The position numbers were made by a program, and so were the translations under genes. The notes under the pieces were generated by a model that was not told where the DNA came from, searched no databases, and saw nothing but the letters and a program-made list of their open reading frames with translations. From assembly GCA_963822215.1 (NCBI GenBank), contig CAWGGX010000014.1, positions 1 through 64,000 of the forward strand: a DNA stretch of 64,000 nt. Direction: 5' to 3'. Positions 35,201-43,874 of this stretch are shown here, in pieces. Origin of the DNA: Roseiarcus sp963822215 (GTDB lineage: Bacteria > Pseudomonadota > Alphaproteobacteria > Rhizobiales > Beijerinckiaceae). Position 1 is the stretch's first letter. Each line of letters starts with the position of its first letter.

Positions 35201-36813
35201 CAGCCTGTCGGACTTAGCTCCGAGCCTGCGGCCCTGCTAGAATCAATCGTTGATTCGCGCAGGGGCGGCGGCCTTTTTTGATGACCAACTTCCGGACGAT
35301 TGATCGGCAGACTGGGTATCTGCTGCCGCCTTCGGTGGACGAGTGGCTTCCGGAGAAGCATTTGGCGCGGTTCGTCGTCGAAGTGATCGACGGTTTCGAC
35401 CTTGGCCGGATGAGCGGGGCGTATCGAGGCTCGGGGTCGGCTTCGTATCATCCCAGGATGTTGCTGGGCCTGCTGGTTTACGGCTACGCGACGGGGGTGT
35501 TTTCGAGCCGGAAGCTCGAGCGGGCGACCTACAACTCGGTGGCGTTTCGGTTCATCGCGGCGAACGATCATTCCGACCACGACACGATCGCCACGTTTCG
35601 CCGGCGGTTCTTGAAGGAGATCGAGAAGCTGTTCGTCGAGGTTCTTCAGTTGGCGCGCGAGATGGGCGTCTTGAAGATGGGCACGATCGGACTGGACGGG
35701 ACGAAGATCCACGCCAACGCGAGCCGGCACAGCGCGCTTTCCTACGAGCATGCCGGCAACCCCCGGGTCGAAGAGCCCGGGGGGAGGCGCAACTGAAGGC
35801 CGAGGTCGCCGATCTCATGGCCAAGGCGGAGGCTGCGGACAAGGCTGATATTCCCGATGGGATGTCGATCCCCGACGAACTGGCGCGGCGCGAGGAGCGC
35901 CTGCGCAAGATCGCCGAGGCGCGCGCGACCATGGAGGCGCGGGCCAAGGAACGGCATGCGCGCGAGATGGCCGAGCACGAAGCCAAAGTGGCGGCACGCG
36001 AGGCGAAGATCGCGGCGACGGGCAAGAAGCCCGGGGGCAAGCCGCCGGCGCCGCCGACCGAAGGGCCGCTGCCGACCGATCAGGTCAACTTGACGGACGC
36101 GGAGTCGCGCATCATGCCGGTGGCGGGCGGCGGCTTCGATCAGTGCTACAATGCGCAAGCCGCGGTCGCAGCGGGAAGTCTTCTGGTCGTGGCCGTCGAT
36201 GTGGTTCAGGCGCCCAACGACAAGAACCAGGTCGAACCGATGCTGGAGAAGATCGGCGCGTTGCCCGAAGGCCTCGGCAAGGTCGACCATCTGCTGGCCG
36301 ATACCGGTTATTTCAGCGCGGGCGCCGGCCGCCTGCGAAAAAGCCAGCGTCGAGCCGATGATCGCGATGGGCCGCCAGCCCCATCACCCGCCGCTGAGCG
36401 AGCGCTTCCAGAAGGCCCCGGCCGCGCCGGACGACCCGACGCCGGTCGAGGCGATGGCGCATCGGTTGAAGACGCCCGAGGGCCGAGCGCTCTACGCCTT
36501 GCGCAAGCAGACCCCGGAGCCGGTGTTCGGCATCATCAAATCCGCGCTCGGATTCCGTCAATTTTCCTTGCGCGGGCTCGAAAAGGTGCGCGGCGAGTGG
36601 AGCCTCGTGACCATGGCCTGGAATTTGAAGCGGATGTTCGTCCTCAACCCCGCCTGTTGAGGGCGGGGCGCAACCCGACGCGCAGACTGTCCCGCCCACC
36701 GCCATCCAACAGGCTCAATCGGAACGCCCACGACGCCCGATCGGGCGTTCACCGCCGGCGCAAACCGAAAAGCCCGTTCGACCCCCAATCTCAAGACTCA
36801 GTCCGACAGGCTG
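35201..36813 (+). mobile_element. IS1182-family insertion sequence with CTAG target duplication
   Basis: Bounded by inverted repeats: CAGCCTGTCGGACT at 35201 and its complement AGTCCGACAGGCTG ending at 36813. The 4-bp direct repeat CTAG flanks it (35197-35200 and 36814-36817), a typical short palindromic target duplication for this family. Total 1613 bp. The single transposase gene has two frame disruptions, so the copy is probably inactive by itself. Its insertion truncated the tiny gene on its right. Confidence 0.9.
35281..36660 (+). pseudogene. IS1182-family transposase with two frameshifts
   Basis: The N-terminal part (FRTIDRQTGYLLPPSVDEWL, YHPRMLLGLLVYGYATGVFS, DHDTIATFRRRF, GLDGTKIHANASRHSALSYE) is in one frame up to 35796. 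The middle (AQLKAEVADLMAKAEAAD, DPESRIM-like region, FDQCYNAQAAVA, LLADTGYFSA) is in a second frame. The end (EKASVEPMIAMGRQPHHPP, VFGIIKSALGFRQFSLRGLE) returns to the first. The first shift lies in a short extra stretch with CCCCCGGG and CCCGGGGGG arms near 35760 that can form a hairpin and looks inserted. The second is a one-base change near 36330. It is distinct from the truncated IS1182 transposase at 10422-11504. Confidence 0.85.
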
Positions 36814-37010
36814 CTAGGAGCGCTCGACCTTACAACTTGTCTAATCTGTCTCGGGGTCGACGCAAGGCTCGTCGTGGCGCCAAGCAGTAACTTCTCGAAA
36901 GATGGCTTGTAACCATTCGCCTTGTATTGGTTTATCGGGAGGAAGAGCTTGCGGGTTCCGTAGTTCACAGCCACTCGCCCGTCTGGCGTCACATACAAGC
37001 CGGTCGCCAT
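36798..37010 (-). pseudogene. Tiny conserved protein, paralogue of 28518-28721, C-terminus replaced by IS1182
   Basis: The first about 64 codons (GLYVTPDGRVAVNYGTRKL, PINQYKANGYKPSF) match the gene at 28518. The frame then runs across the CTAG target site at 36814 into the inverted repeat of IS1182, which supplies its last residues and stop. GGGGAGG precedes the ATG. The core domain is intact, so a product may still be made. Confidence 0.6.
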
Positions 37011-37057
37011 TGTCAGACCTCCCCTGTGAATGTCAGTCCCGCCGCTTGGTCATTGCT

Positions 37058-37095
37058 GTCACAATCCAGCCCCCTCCGCAACTTTGGTTGTGACC
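37058..37095 (-). promoter_or_regulatory. Inverted repeat GTCACA-N25-TGTGAC, conserved upstream element 2
   Basis: The reverse complement of this segment matches 28151-28189 nearly base for base, and lies about 50 bases ahead of the paralogous tiny gene start (37010). A shared regulator or common mobile origin is likely. Confidence 0.5.
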
Positions 37096-37685
37096 GATTT
37101 TAGCTCATAGCAAGTTCGGAGGGCCGGACGACTGCGGTGCAAATATTACGCTTTGGCGTTATGACAGACCCAGCGAGGATGAACCGTGGCCCTTTCGCAG
37201 GGCCGGCCGAGCCCTCGCCATTTTCCCCCGTGGCAGTCCACACGCAAGGAGTTGCAGGGGGAAGGGTCGCCCCTCTGCGATCGCTAGGGCTGCGCCAGCT
37301 GAAGTCGATCGAGCAGCGGCTTGTCTCCGCTCAGTCCGAACAGGCTAAGTTGAACCCCGAGATGCAACATTAGAGCGGTCTTCGACCACACTGAATCGTC
37401 ATTGCGAGGAGCAAAGCGACGAAGCAATCCAAGGGATCGTAGAGCGCTCGACGTTCTGCTGGATTGCTTCGCCTGCTCGCAATGACGAGGGCGCTTCGAT
37501 TTGATCGAAAGCTGCTCTAAACTCGCTCCCGTGCATCAGCGGTTGGACTTGGGCTGGTCTCGAATGACAGTCAGCGTCCATCGTTGCCGACCCCGCCCGT
37601 CCCCCGCATCATCGAACCGCCGGCCGCTTTCTGACGACGAGCATGAGTTCGGGATGCTCGGACGCCTTGAGCGCGGCGTCTGTCA
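37096..37685. other. Intergenic stretch with a REP-like palindrome
   Basis: No gene is supported. Besides the palindromic repeat at 37397-37487, flanking arms TTAGAGC near 37371 and GCTCTAAA near 37514 suggest a larger, imperfect inverted structure of about 145 bp. Confidence 0.4.
37397..37487. repeat. REP-like palindromic repeat
   Basis: CGTCATTGCGAGGAGC...GCAATCC on the left is mirrored by GGATTGCTTCGC...GCTCGCAATGACG on the right, forming a long hairpin of about 91 nt. Repeats of this CATTGCGAG/GCAATCC type are widespread intergenic elements in many bacteria. Confidence 0.7.
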
Positions 37686-37994
37686 GGAGCCATCTTGGCG
37701 TGAGAATTCCGTTTCAATGAAATCAACGACCTGGCCAAAGCCATGATGCTTCGGAATATCCATTTGGTTTGAGAATATGGCCCGCCAAAGCCATCTAATT
37801 TGAGAATTTCGGCTACAAACGTTGAAGCGCTTTTCGCGCATGGGATAGGATGCCGCGCCAGCGGAAACGCCGGCCGAATCAGGCCCTTCGACGACGCGCC
37901 TAGCCGTTAAACTTGAGAATATTGTTCGCCTAAATTCTCGCATTCGATGGCTTTTCTAATTCGGAGTTCGATATTCTCACGCCAAGATGGCTCC
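37686..37994. mobile_element. 309-bp MITE-like element with 22-bp perfect terminal inverted repeats
   Basis: The left end 37686-37707 begins GGAGCCATCTTGGCG and is the exact reverse complement of 37973-37994. Inside are several TGAGAAT/ATTCTC motifs (37701, 37770, 37801, 37914, 37934, 37973) and repeated GCCAAAGCCAT segments, as expected for transposase-binding subterminal repeats. No coding capacity. It adjoins, and probably caused the loss of, the first half of the ABC ATPase gene that starts mid-domain at its right end. No target duplication was recognised. Confidence 0.7.
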
Positions 37995-38391
37995 CGACAG
38001 GCGCAGCCGTATGATCGCGGAGACGGAGAAGCTGATGGGCGAACTCGACGTCCGCATCCCTTCGGCGACCGCGACCGTCAGCGACCTTTCTGGCGGCCAA
38101 CGGCAGGGTATTGCAATCGCGCGGGCCACGCACTGGGCGTCGAAGCTTGTGCTGATGGACGAGCCGACGGCCGCGCTCGGCATCGCGGAAACCGAGAGCG
38201 TCGAGCGCATCATCCTGTCGTTGAAGGCGCGCGATCTGGCGATCGTGATCGTCAGCCACAACCTCGATCAAGTGTTCCGTCTCGCCGACCGCATCTGCGT
38301 CTTACGGCGGGGGCGCCAAATTGGCGTTCGCGACTCGCGAACCGTCACCCGCAACGAAATCGTGTCGATGATTACGGGTTTGACCAATTGA
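37987..38391 (+). pseudogene. C-terminal half of a sugar ABC-transporter ATPase
   Basis: 134 residues aligning with the second half of the intact ATPases at 43875 and 50080. Signature LSGGQRQGIAIARA, Walker B LVLMDEPTAALGIAE, the switch His in VIVSHNLDQVF, and the family end ITGLTN are present. The Walker A half (about 125 residues) is absent, replaced by the MITE. It cannot hydrolyse ATP on its own. It suggests that a further sugar transporter once stood here. Confidence 0.85.
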
Positions 38392-38627
38392 CGCGACTTC
38401 GGCCGCTAACAGAGTGAGGGAAAGCTTGCTCCGGCCGCAATCTTTTCGACCGAAATCGATCAATCGCGGTCTCTTCGCGATGTTCTGGCGGAGGCGCCCG
38501 CGCTTCCTTCTTGACGCTGGTCGACACTCACTTCAAATCGACGAACAATGTCCCGCGTTGGCGACCGATCCTGGTCGTGCGCGCGGGAGGCGAAAATGAG
38601 ACGGGCGAAAGAAGGAGGCCCCCTCCG
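38392..38627. other. Leader region of the sugar-acid module
   Basis: About 235 bases probably containing the promoter for the operon starting at 38628, with GAAGGAGG at 38611-38618 as its ribosome-binding site. No operator recognised. Confidence 0.35.
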
Positions 38628-39437
38628 ATGGACGATCGCGCCATTGCCGACGAGGCCCTCGCTTGTCTTGGGACGGGGTGTCAAATCACGCCCTTTACCA
38701 CTCGCGATTCCGCTTTCAGGATCGCTGACGCGTACCGTATCGCGCGGACCATCCGCAACTTGCGCGCGACGCGCGGCGAGAGCCCGGTCGGGCGCAAGAT
38801 CGGTTTCACCAACCGAGACGCCTGGCCGAAGTTCAAGGCCGACGCGCCGATGTGGGGCTACGTGTACGCGAGCTCGGCGCACGAACTGGGGATGGCCTCG
38901 TGCGCGTCGCTGGCGGGAGTCGCCGAGCCGCGTATCGAACCTGAGATCGTCTTTGGCCTCGCCACGGCGCCGGCGGCTGATATGGACGACGAAGCACTCG
39001 CCGGATGTCTCGCCTGGGTCGCGCACGGTTTCGAGATCGTGCAGTCGATCTTTCCCGGCTGGGACTGTCTGGCCGCCGACGCGGTCGCGGGATTCGGAAT
39101 GCATGAGGCGCTCTGGATCGGACCGCGCCATTCCGTAGCCGAGCGCCCAGGCGAATGGACCCGCGAATTGACGACATGCGAAGCCGAGCTCTTCTGCAAC
39201 GGCGCGTCCGTCGATCGCGGCAATGCGGCCAATGTACTCGGCGGTCCGCTCAACGCTCTGCGCGCTCTCGTCTCCGTCTTGGCTGTCGACGCGAACAATC
39301 CCCCGCTCGCGCCGGGCGACATCGTTACCACCGGCTCGCTGACGCGCGCTCCGCCGATTTCCGCCGGAGAGGTTTGGACGACGCAATTGACTGGAATTCC
39401 GCTCGAAGACGCCCGCCTCGCCCTGACCGAAGGTTAG
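38628..39437 (+). CDS. 2-keto-4-pentenoate hydratase/FAH-fold family enzyme
   Basis: 269 residues of the MhpD/fumarylacetoacetate-hydrolase fold. The metal-binding acidic cluster VAEPRIEPEIVFGLA and the conserved GFEIVQSIFPGW, together with the C-terminal PLAPGDIVTTGSLTRAPPIS, are present. Such enzymes hydrate or hydrolyse 2-keto acids with Mg2+. In sugar-acid pathways FAH-fold members cleave diketo-deoxy sugar acids. In this cluster (aldolase, lactonase, hydroxy-acid oxidase) a role in a keto-deoxy sugar-acid branch is likely, but the substrate is not proven. The ATG at 38628 has GAAGGAGG. First gene of a four-gene operon. Confidence 0.8.
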   Translation: MDDRAIADEALACLGTGCQITPFTTRDSAFRIADAYRIARTIRNLRATRGESPVGRKIGFTNRDAWPKFKADAPMWGYVYASSAHELGMASCASLAGVAEPRIEPEIVFGLATAPAADMDDEALAGCLAWVAHGFEIVQSIFPGWDCLAADAVAGFGMHEALWIGPRHSVAERPGEWTRELTTCEAELFCNGASVDRGNAANVLGGPLNALRALVSVLAVDANNPPLAPGDIVTTGSLTRAPPISAGEVWTTQLTGIPLEDARLALTEG

Positions 39438-39596
39438 GCAGGTCGTTTTCCGCGACACGCGGCTTCCTCCCCGACGCCGCCCCTGCCGCGGTTGCCCCTT
39501 GCGCGTCGAACGTGCATCCTGGTTCTTACGCGCAAGGCGGGCGACCGCAGAGAAGCGCCCGCGCGCGTTCGGACTGTCACAGGAACCGGGTCCGCC

Positions 39597-40271
39597 ATGA
39601 TCGAGGAACCGCCTCCGCTCGTGTTCGCGCCGGCCATCGAGCGACCGCCGTCCGAGCTGGTCGAGGGACTCCGCGGCGCGTCGACGAGCTTCATCGTCGA
39701 CGCGATGGGCGGCTCGGGCGGGCTCGACTGGCGCATCAAGCCGATCGTCGGCAATTCCCTCTTCGGTGTCGCGCTGACCTGCGACTGCGGCCCCAACGAT
39801 AATCTGGCTCTCATCGCCGCCTGCGCCGAGAGCGAGCCGGGCGACGTGCTCGTCGCCGCGACGGGTTTCTTCGCCGGCGCCGCCGTGACCGGCGATCTTC
39901 TGCTCGGCGTCGCGCGCAATCGCGGCGTGACCGGCTTCGTCACCGATGGCCTGGTGCGCGACCTCGCGGATCTCGAAGCCTTGAACCTGCCGGTCTATGC
40001 AATGGGCGTGAGCCCGAATTCTCCCGGCAAGCGTGGTCCAGGCGCTGTTGGCCTACCGATCATCTGCGGCGGCTGCGCGGTCGCGGCGGGCGATGTGGTT
40101 GTCGGCGATCGCGACGGCGTTGTCGTCGTGCCGCGCGCTCGCCTAGCCGAAACGCTCGCCAATCTTGACCGTGTGAGGGCTGCGGAAGCCGCGATGCTGA
40201 AGCGCGTGCAGGGCGGCTTGAGAGACCTTCCGGTCGCCATCGCGTCGCGACGACCGGGAAGCGCCAGGTGA
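39597..40271 (+). CDS. RraA/HMG-aldolase-family protein
   Basis: 224 residues. RraA-like fold motifs: TSFIVDAMGG, a GP-NDNLALIAA phosphate/carboxylate loop, GDVLVAATG, and GFVTDGLVRDLADLEALNLPV with the Arg-Asp pair that binds substrate and metal in 4-hydroxy-4-methyl-2-oxoglutarate aldolases. It ends ADVVVGDRDGVVVVPRARLA-like. It probably cleaves a 2-keto acid to pyruvate plus an aldehyde or keto acid, or decarboxylates oxaloacetate-type products. The ATG at 39597 is 159 bases after the preceding gene. It is a metabolic paralogue rather than the RNase E inhibitor, judging by context. Confidence 0.8.
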   Translation: MIEEPPPLVFAPAIERPPSELVEGLRGASTSFIVDAMGGSGGLDWRIKPIVGNSLFGVALTCDCGPNDNLALIAACAESEPGDVLVAATGFFAGAAVTGDLLLGVARNRGVTGFVTDGLVRDLADLEALNLPVYAMGVSPNSPGKRGPGAVGLPIICGGCAVAAGDVVVGDRDGVVVVPRARLAETLANLDRVRAAEAAMLKRVQGGLRDLPVAIASRRPGSAR

Positions 40272-40323
40272 CGGGCGCCGCGGCGCGGCGGTCCTTCGCG
40301 ACGAGAGTTGGAGGCAGTGGGCC

Positions 40324-41181
40324 ATGATCGATTTTCCCATCGTCGACTCCCATATCCATCTCTTGGACCAGAAGCGCTTCAGCTACGGCTGGTCGAACGG
40401 GGCGCCATCGCTCAAACGCGACTGGACGCCTGACGATCTCGCGGCGTCAGCTAAGCCATATGAGATGGAGGGATTCGTCTTCGTCGAGGTCGACGTCGAC
40501 ATGCCGCAATACCTCGACGAAGCGCATTGGATCGACGGGCTCGCGAAGAGCGACGGCCGCGTGCTCGGCGCCGTCACCTGCCTGCCGCTGGAGCGAGGCG
40601 CGGCGATCGAGCCGGAAATCGCGCGGATCGCAAAACTCCCGGCGATCCGCGGCGTGCGCCGCCTGATCCAGAATCAGCCTGACCCGGAGTATGTGCGGAA
40701 GCCGGGGTTCCTCGAAGCGATGCGGCTGTTGCCGAAATACAACCTGTCCTTCGACATCTGCGTCTTCCATCGGCAGTTGCCGAATGTGCTGAAGATGATG
40801 CATCTGTGCCCCGAGGTCGCGTTCGTCCTCGATCACATTGGCAAGCCGGCAATCAAGGCGGGTATCGCCGATCCCTGGCGAGATCACATCCGCGACATGG
40901 CGGCGCTGCCGAATGTCGTCTGCAAGCTCTCCGGGCTGACCACCGAGGCCGATCACCGGACCTGGGGCCGCGAGCAACTGCGCCCCTATATCGATCATGT
41001 CGTCGAGTGTTTCGGCCCCGACCGCATTCTCTATGGCGGCGACTGGCCGGTGTCCGAACTGGCCGGCGGCTACCTCCAGTGGCTGACGACACTCGATTGG
41101 GCGACCGCAGGCTTTTCCAAGGCCGACAAGCGCAAGCTCTTTCGCGACAACGCCGTCAAGGCCTATCGCCTGAACGTGTGA
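40324..41181 (+). CDS. Amidohydrolase-2 family sugar lactonase (L-fuconolactonase/L-rhamnonolactonase type)
   Basis: 285 residues, COG3618 type. The metal ligands and active-site motifs are VDSHIHLLD at the N-terminus, DICVFHRQLP, AFVLDHIGKPAI (His and Lys), VCKLSGLTTEAD, and RILYGGDWPVS with the terminal Asp. Characterised members open sugar-acid 1,4- or 1,5-lactones such as L-fuconolactone or L-rhamnonolactone. It fits a pathway where an oxidised sugar lactone is opened to the acid. Its stop overlaps the next ATG (TGATG reading across 41179-41183), indicating coupled expression. Confidence 0.85.
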   Translation: MIDFPIVDSHIHLLDQKRFSYGWSNGAPSLKRDWTPDDLAASAKPYEMEGFVFVEVDVDMPQYLDEAHWIDGLAKSDGRVLGAVTCLPLERGAAIEPEIARIAKLPAIRGVRRLIQNQPDPEYVRKPGFLEAMRLLPKYNLSFDICVFHRQLPNVLKMMHLCPEVAFVLDHIGKPAIKAGIADPWRDHIRDMAALPNVVCKLSGLTTEADHRTWGREQLRPYIDHVVECFGPDRILYGGDWPVSELAGGYLQWLTTLDWATAGFSKADKRKLFRDNAVKAYRLNV

Positions 41182-42332
41182 TGGACGCAACCGCCCTGCG
41201 ACGCAAAGGCTACAGCGTCGCCGCCCTGCGCGCGCTCGCAAAAAAGAGGTTGCCGCGCATGGTGTTCGACATGGTGGACGGAGCCGCCGGCGACGAGACC
41301 ACCATGCGGCGCAACGAGGCGGCTATCGCCGCGATCGAAATCGTACCGAAAATGCTCGAAGGAGCGCCGAAGCGCGACCAGTCGGTCGAGCTGTTCGGCG
41401 TCAAGCTCCCGTCACCCGTCATCATCGGCCCGACCGGCCTCGCCGGCCTCCTGTGGCCGCACGCGGAACTGGCCGCGGCCCGCGCCGCGGCGCGCTTCGG
41501 GACGATCTATTCGACCAGCCACGCTTCGACCGCGACGATCGAGGCAATCGGCGCGGCCACGCCAGGGCCGAAATGGATGCAGGTGTTTCTCTACAAGGAT
41601 CGCGGCCTCACCGCCGAGTTCGCGGTGCGAGCCGCAAGCGCCGGCTACAAGGCGCTGATCCTCACCGTCGACAACCAGGTGACCGCCGGCCGTGACCGCG
41701 ACGCACGCAATGGGCTGAGCTTTCCCTTGCGGTGGGGTCCAAGCAGCTTCGTCGACTTCATCAGCCGTCCCGGCTGGCTCATGCGCATGGCAAGCGCGCC
41801 ATCGCCGACCTTCGTCAACTACGGCGAGCGAACCTCGATCGGCGCCTTCGGTCCGCTGATGGCCGAGCAGCTCGACCCAGCGGTCGGCTGGAGCGACGTC
41901 GAATGGCTGCGACGGCAATGGCGCGGGCCGCTGGTGATCAAGGGCCTTCTGCATCCTGACGATGCACGGCAAGCGCTGAAGTGCGGCGCGGAGGGCGTGG
42001 TCGTCTCCAATCACGGCGGGCGGCAGCTCGACGGCGCAATTCCATCGATCGTCGCGCTGCCGCCCATCGTCGACGCAGTTGAGGACGCAATTCCGGTGCT
42101 CATCGACGGAGGCTTCCGCCGCGGCGTCGACGTTGTGAAGGCGCTGGCTCTCGGCGCGCGGGCTGTGCTCATCGGCCGGCCGCATCTTTGGGGCGTGGCC
42201 TGCGCCGGCGAGGACGGGGTCCATTGGGTGCTCGAGCTCTACCGGCGCGAGATCGACCGAGCCTTGGCGCTCGGAAGCTGGGACAGCATCGCGAAGCTCG
42301 ATCGGAGCATCATCTTTGTTTCTGAACGGTGA
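41181..42332 (+). CDS. FMN-dependent alpha-hydroxy-acid oxidase/dehydrogenase (LldD family)
   Basis: 383 residues, a TIM-barrel flavoprotein of the L-lactate dehydrogenase/glycolate oxidase family. Key motifs: FDMVDGAAGDETT at the start, PVIIGPTGLAGL (FMN), WMQVFLYKDR (Gln/Tyr), ILTVDNQVTAGRDRD, LVIKGLLHPDDA (Lys), VVSNHGGRQLDGA (catalytic His and Arg) and VLIDGGFRRGVD (FMN phosphate). It oxidises a 2-hydroxy acid, plausibly L-lactate released by cleavage of a deoxy-sugar acid upstream in the pathway (inference). Translationally coupled to the lactonase gene. Confidence 0.88.
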   Translation: MDATALRRKGYSVAALRALAKKRLPRMVFDMVDGAAGDETTMRRNEAAIAAIEIVPKMLEGAPKRDQSVELFGVKLPSPVIIGPTGLAGLLWPHAELAAARAAARFGTIYSTSHASTATIEAIGAATPGPKWMQVFLYKDRGLTAEFAVRAASAGYKALILTVDNQVTAGRDRDARNGLSFPLRWGPSSFVDFISRPGWLMRMASAPSPTFVNYGERTSIGAFGPLMAEQLDPAVGWSDVEWLRRQWRGPLVIKGLLHPDDARQALKCGAEGVVVSNHGGRQLDGAIPSIVALPPIVDAVEDAIPVLIDGGFRRGVDVVKALALGARAVLIGRPHLWGVACAGEDGVHWVLELYRREIDRALALGSWDSIAKLDRSIIFVSER

Positions 42333-42658
42333 GCCGCCGGACGTTTAGTCCTCGAGTCGCATTGCATTTGCCAAAGTCGCCGGGCCCGCCGGTTGTCGAA
42401 GACTTGTACGACGCCTTCGGAAGGCAGGCGGATTGGCCGCTGTGAGGAAGAGGACTGCCCAGTCCGATCCTGTCGCTTTGTGGGATACGAGGACCTTCGG
42501 CAGCGTGGTCGCCATCGAGGAAATCCCGCGTCCCCTTGTAGCGCAGATTCTGTTTTTCAAAAAGCAGATGCCGACCCTCCAAACGCCGCGCGCCCCGGAC
42601 GCGCTGCCGTTGGCCGAACGGGACCGGTTTATAAAGCGCTTTACGAAACCGCTTCACC
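42333..42658. other. Intergenic stretch ahead of the LacI-type regulator
   Basis: About 325 bases. A frame at 42433-42714 is open but has no recognisable domain. The only clear element is the operator-like palindrome at 42632-42643. Confidence 0.4.
42632..42643. promoter_or_regulatory. Putative LacI-family operator
   Basis: TAAAGCGCTTTA is a perfect 12-bp palindrome with the central CG and AAAGCGCTTT form typical of LacI-family sites. It lies 27-60 bases ahead of the regulator's possible starts (42659, 42692), suggesting autoregulation. Confidence 0.6.
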
Positions 42659-43753
42659 ATGCGAGGCTTGCAGCCGGAAGGGGCGGACGGAATGCGATCG
42701 GCGACGCTCAGTGACGTGGCGAAAGCGGCGAATGTGTCGCCGACCACAGTGTCGCGCCACCTGAACGGCTCGATCCATCTCCCCGAGGACACCGTCGGGC
42801 GCATCGACGCCGCGATCGCGGCGCTCCGATACCGGCCCAATCCCCACGCCCGCAGCCTCGGACGCGGGCGTTCCGACACCATTGGCCTCGTCATCCCCGA
42901 CATCGCCAATCCGTTCTTCGCGAGGCTCGCGGCGGCGGTCGAGATCGCGGCCAGCCGACGCGGCCTCGGCGTCATGCTGTGCTCGACGTTCAACCGGCCG
43001 GCGCGGGAGCTCGACTACATCGACCGCTTGCGCAACCACTTCGTCGACGCCCTCCTGTTCGCGACCAACCATGTCGACGACGGCGCGCTTTGCGCATCCA
43101 TCAACGAAACGTCGGGGGTGGTGCTGGTCGACGAGGACGTCGCTGGCTCCCGCGGCCCGAAAGTCTTTGCGGACAACGAGGGCGGCGGCGCGCTCGCGGC
43201 CGGACACCTCCTCGCCGCGGGCCACCGGAGCCTCGCCTATATCGGTGGCCCGAGCGGGCTCATGAGCGCGCGCGAGCGCGCCGACGGGTTTCGCAAGGTG
43301 GTCCGGGAGGGCGGCGCAGCCGTCGCCTGCGAAGACTGCGGCGAATACGCCGCGGCGCATGGACGTGCGGCGATGGCGCGCATCCTGAACGAGCGCCCTG
43401 ACGTCACGGGGGTGTTCGCCGCGAGCGACGAAATCCTGATCGGCATGCTGGAAGTCTTGCGCGACCGTCAGCTCGTGGTCGGCCGGGACATCTCCGTCGT
43501 CACCTTTGACGACGTCGGGCCGCTTCGCCTCTTCGATCCTCCGGTGACTGCGGTTCGCCAGCCGATCGACGAGCTCGGCCGCGCGGCCCTCGCCCACATC
43601 GAGGCGCTCCTCGGTGGATCCTCGGCATTCGAGACGACGCGCGTTCCGGTGGAGCTCGTGGTCCGAAGTTCGGTCGCGCCACCGAAGCGCATCATGAAGC
43701 GTGCTCGAACCGTGGCGGAAGGAGCGGTGGGGCGAGAGGCAGGCGTGTCATGA
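42659..43753 (+). CDS. LacI-family transcriptional repressor
   Basis: About 364 residues, or 353 from ATG 42692 (MRSATLSDVA), which is the more family-like start. The helix-turn-helix and hinge are canonical: TLSDVAKAANVSPTTVSRHL and IAALRYRPNPHARSLGRGRS. The sugar-binding domain follows (IGLVIPDIANPFFARLAAAV, HVDDGALCASI, AYIGGPSGLMSARERADGF, VFAASDEILIGML, VVTFDDV). It probably represses the neighbouring sugar-transport and catabolic genes and is released by a pathway sugar or sugar phosphate. An operator-like palindrome lies just upstream. It is 122 bases ahead of the ATPase of transporter 1. Confidence 0.9.
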   Translation: MRGLQPEGADGMRSATLSDVAKAANVSPTTVSRHLNGSIHLPEDTVGRIDAAIAALRYRPNPHARSLGRGRSDTIGLVIPDIANPFFARLAAAVEIAASRRGLGVMLCSTFNRPARELDYIDRLRNHFVDALLFATNHVDDGALCASINETSGVVLVDEDVAGSRGPKVFADNEGGGALAAGHLLAAGHRSLAYIGGPSGLMSARERADGFRKVVREGGAAVACEDCGEYAAAHGRAAMARILNERPDVTGVFAASDEILIGMLEVLRDRQLVVGRDISVVTFDDVGPLRLFDPPVTAVRQPIDELGRAALAHIEALLGGSSAFETTRVPVELVVRSSVAPPKRIMKRARTVAEGAVGREAGVS

Positions 43754-43874
43754 CCGGAGCGAAGGCGTCGTTCACGACCAGCGTCGCGGGTTTGCCAGGC
43801 GGCCGCCACCGGCTGCCGCGCTTTTCCGCCGAGCGGTCTCGAGGCTGACGGCGCTACCGGAGGAGGGAGTCCGT

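Noticed and set aside
42433..42714. 93-codon frame ahead of the LacI gene
   Set aside because: It overlaps the operator and the LacI start; no family resemblance.
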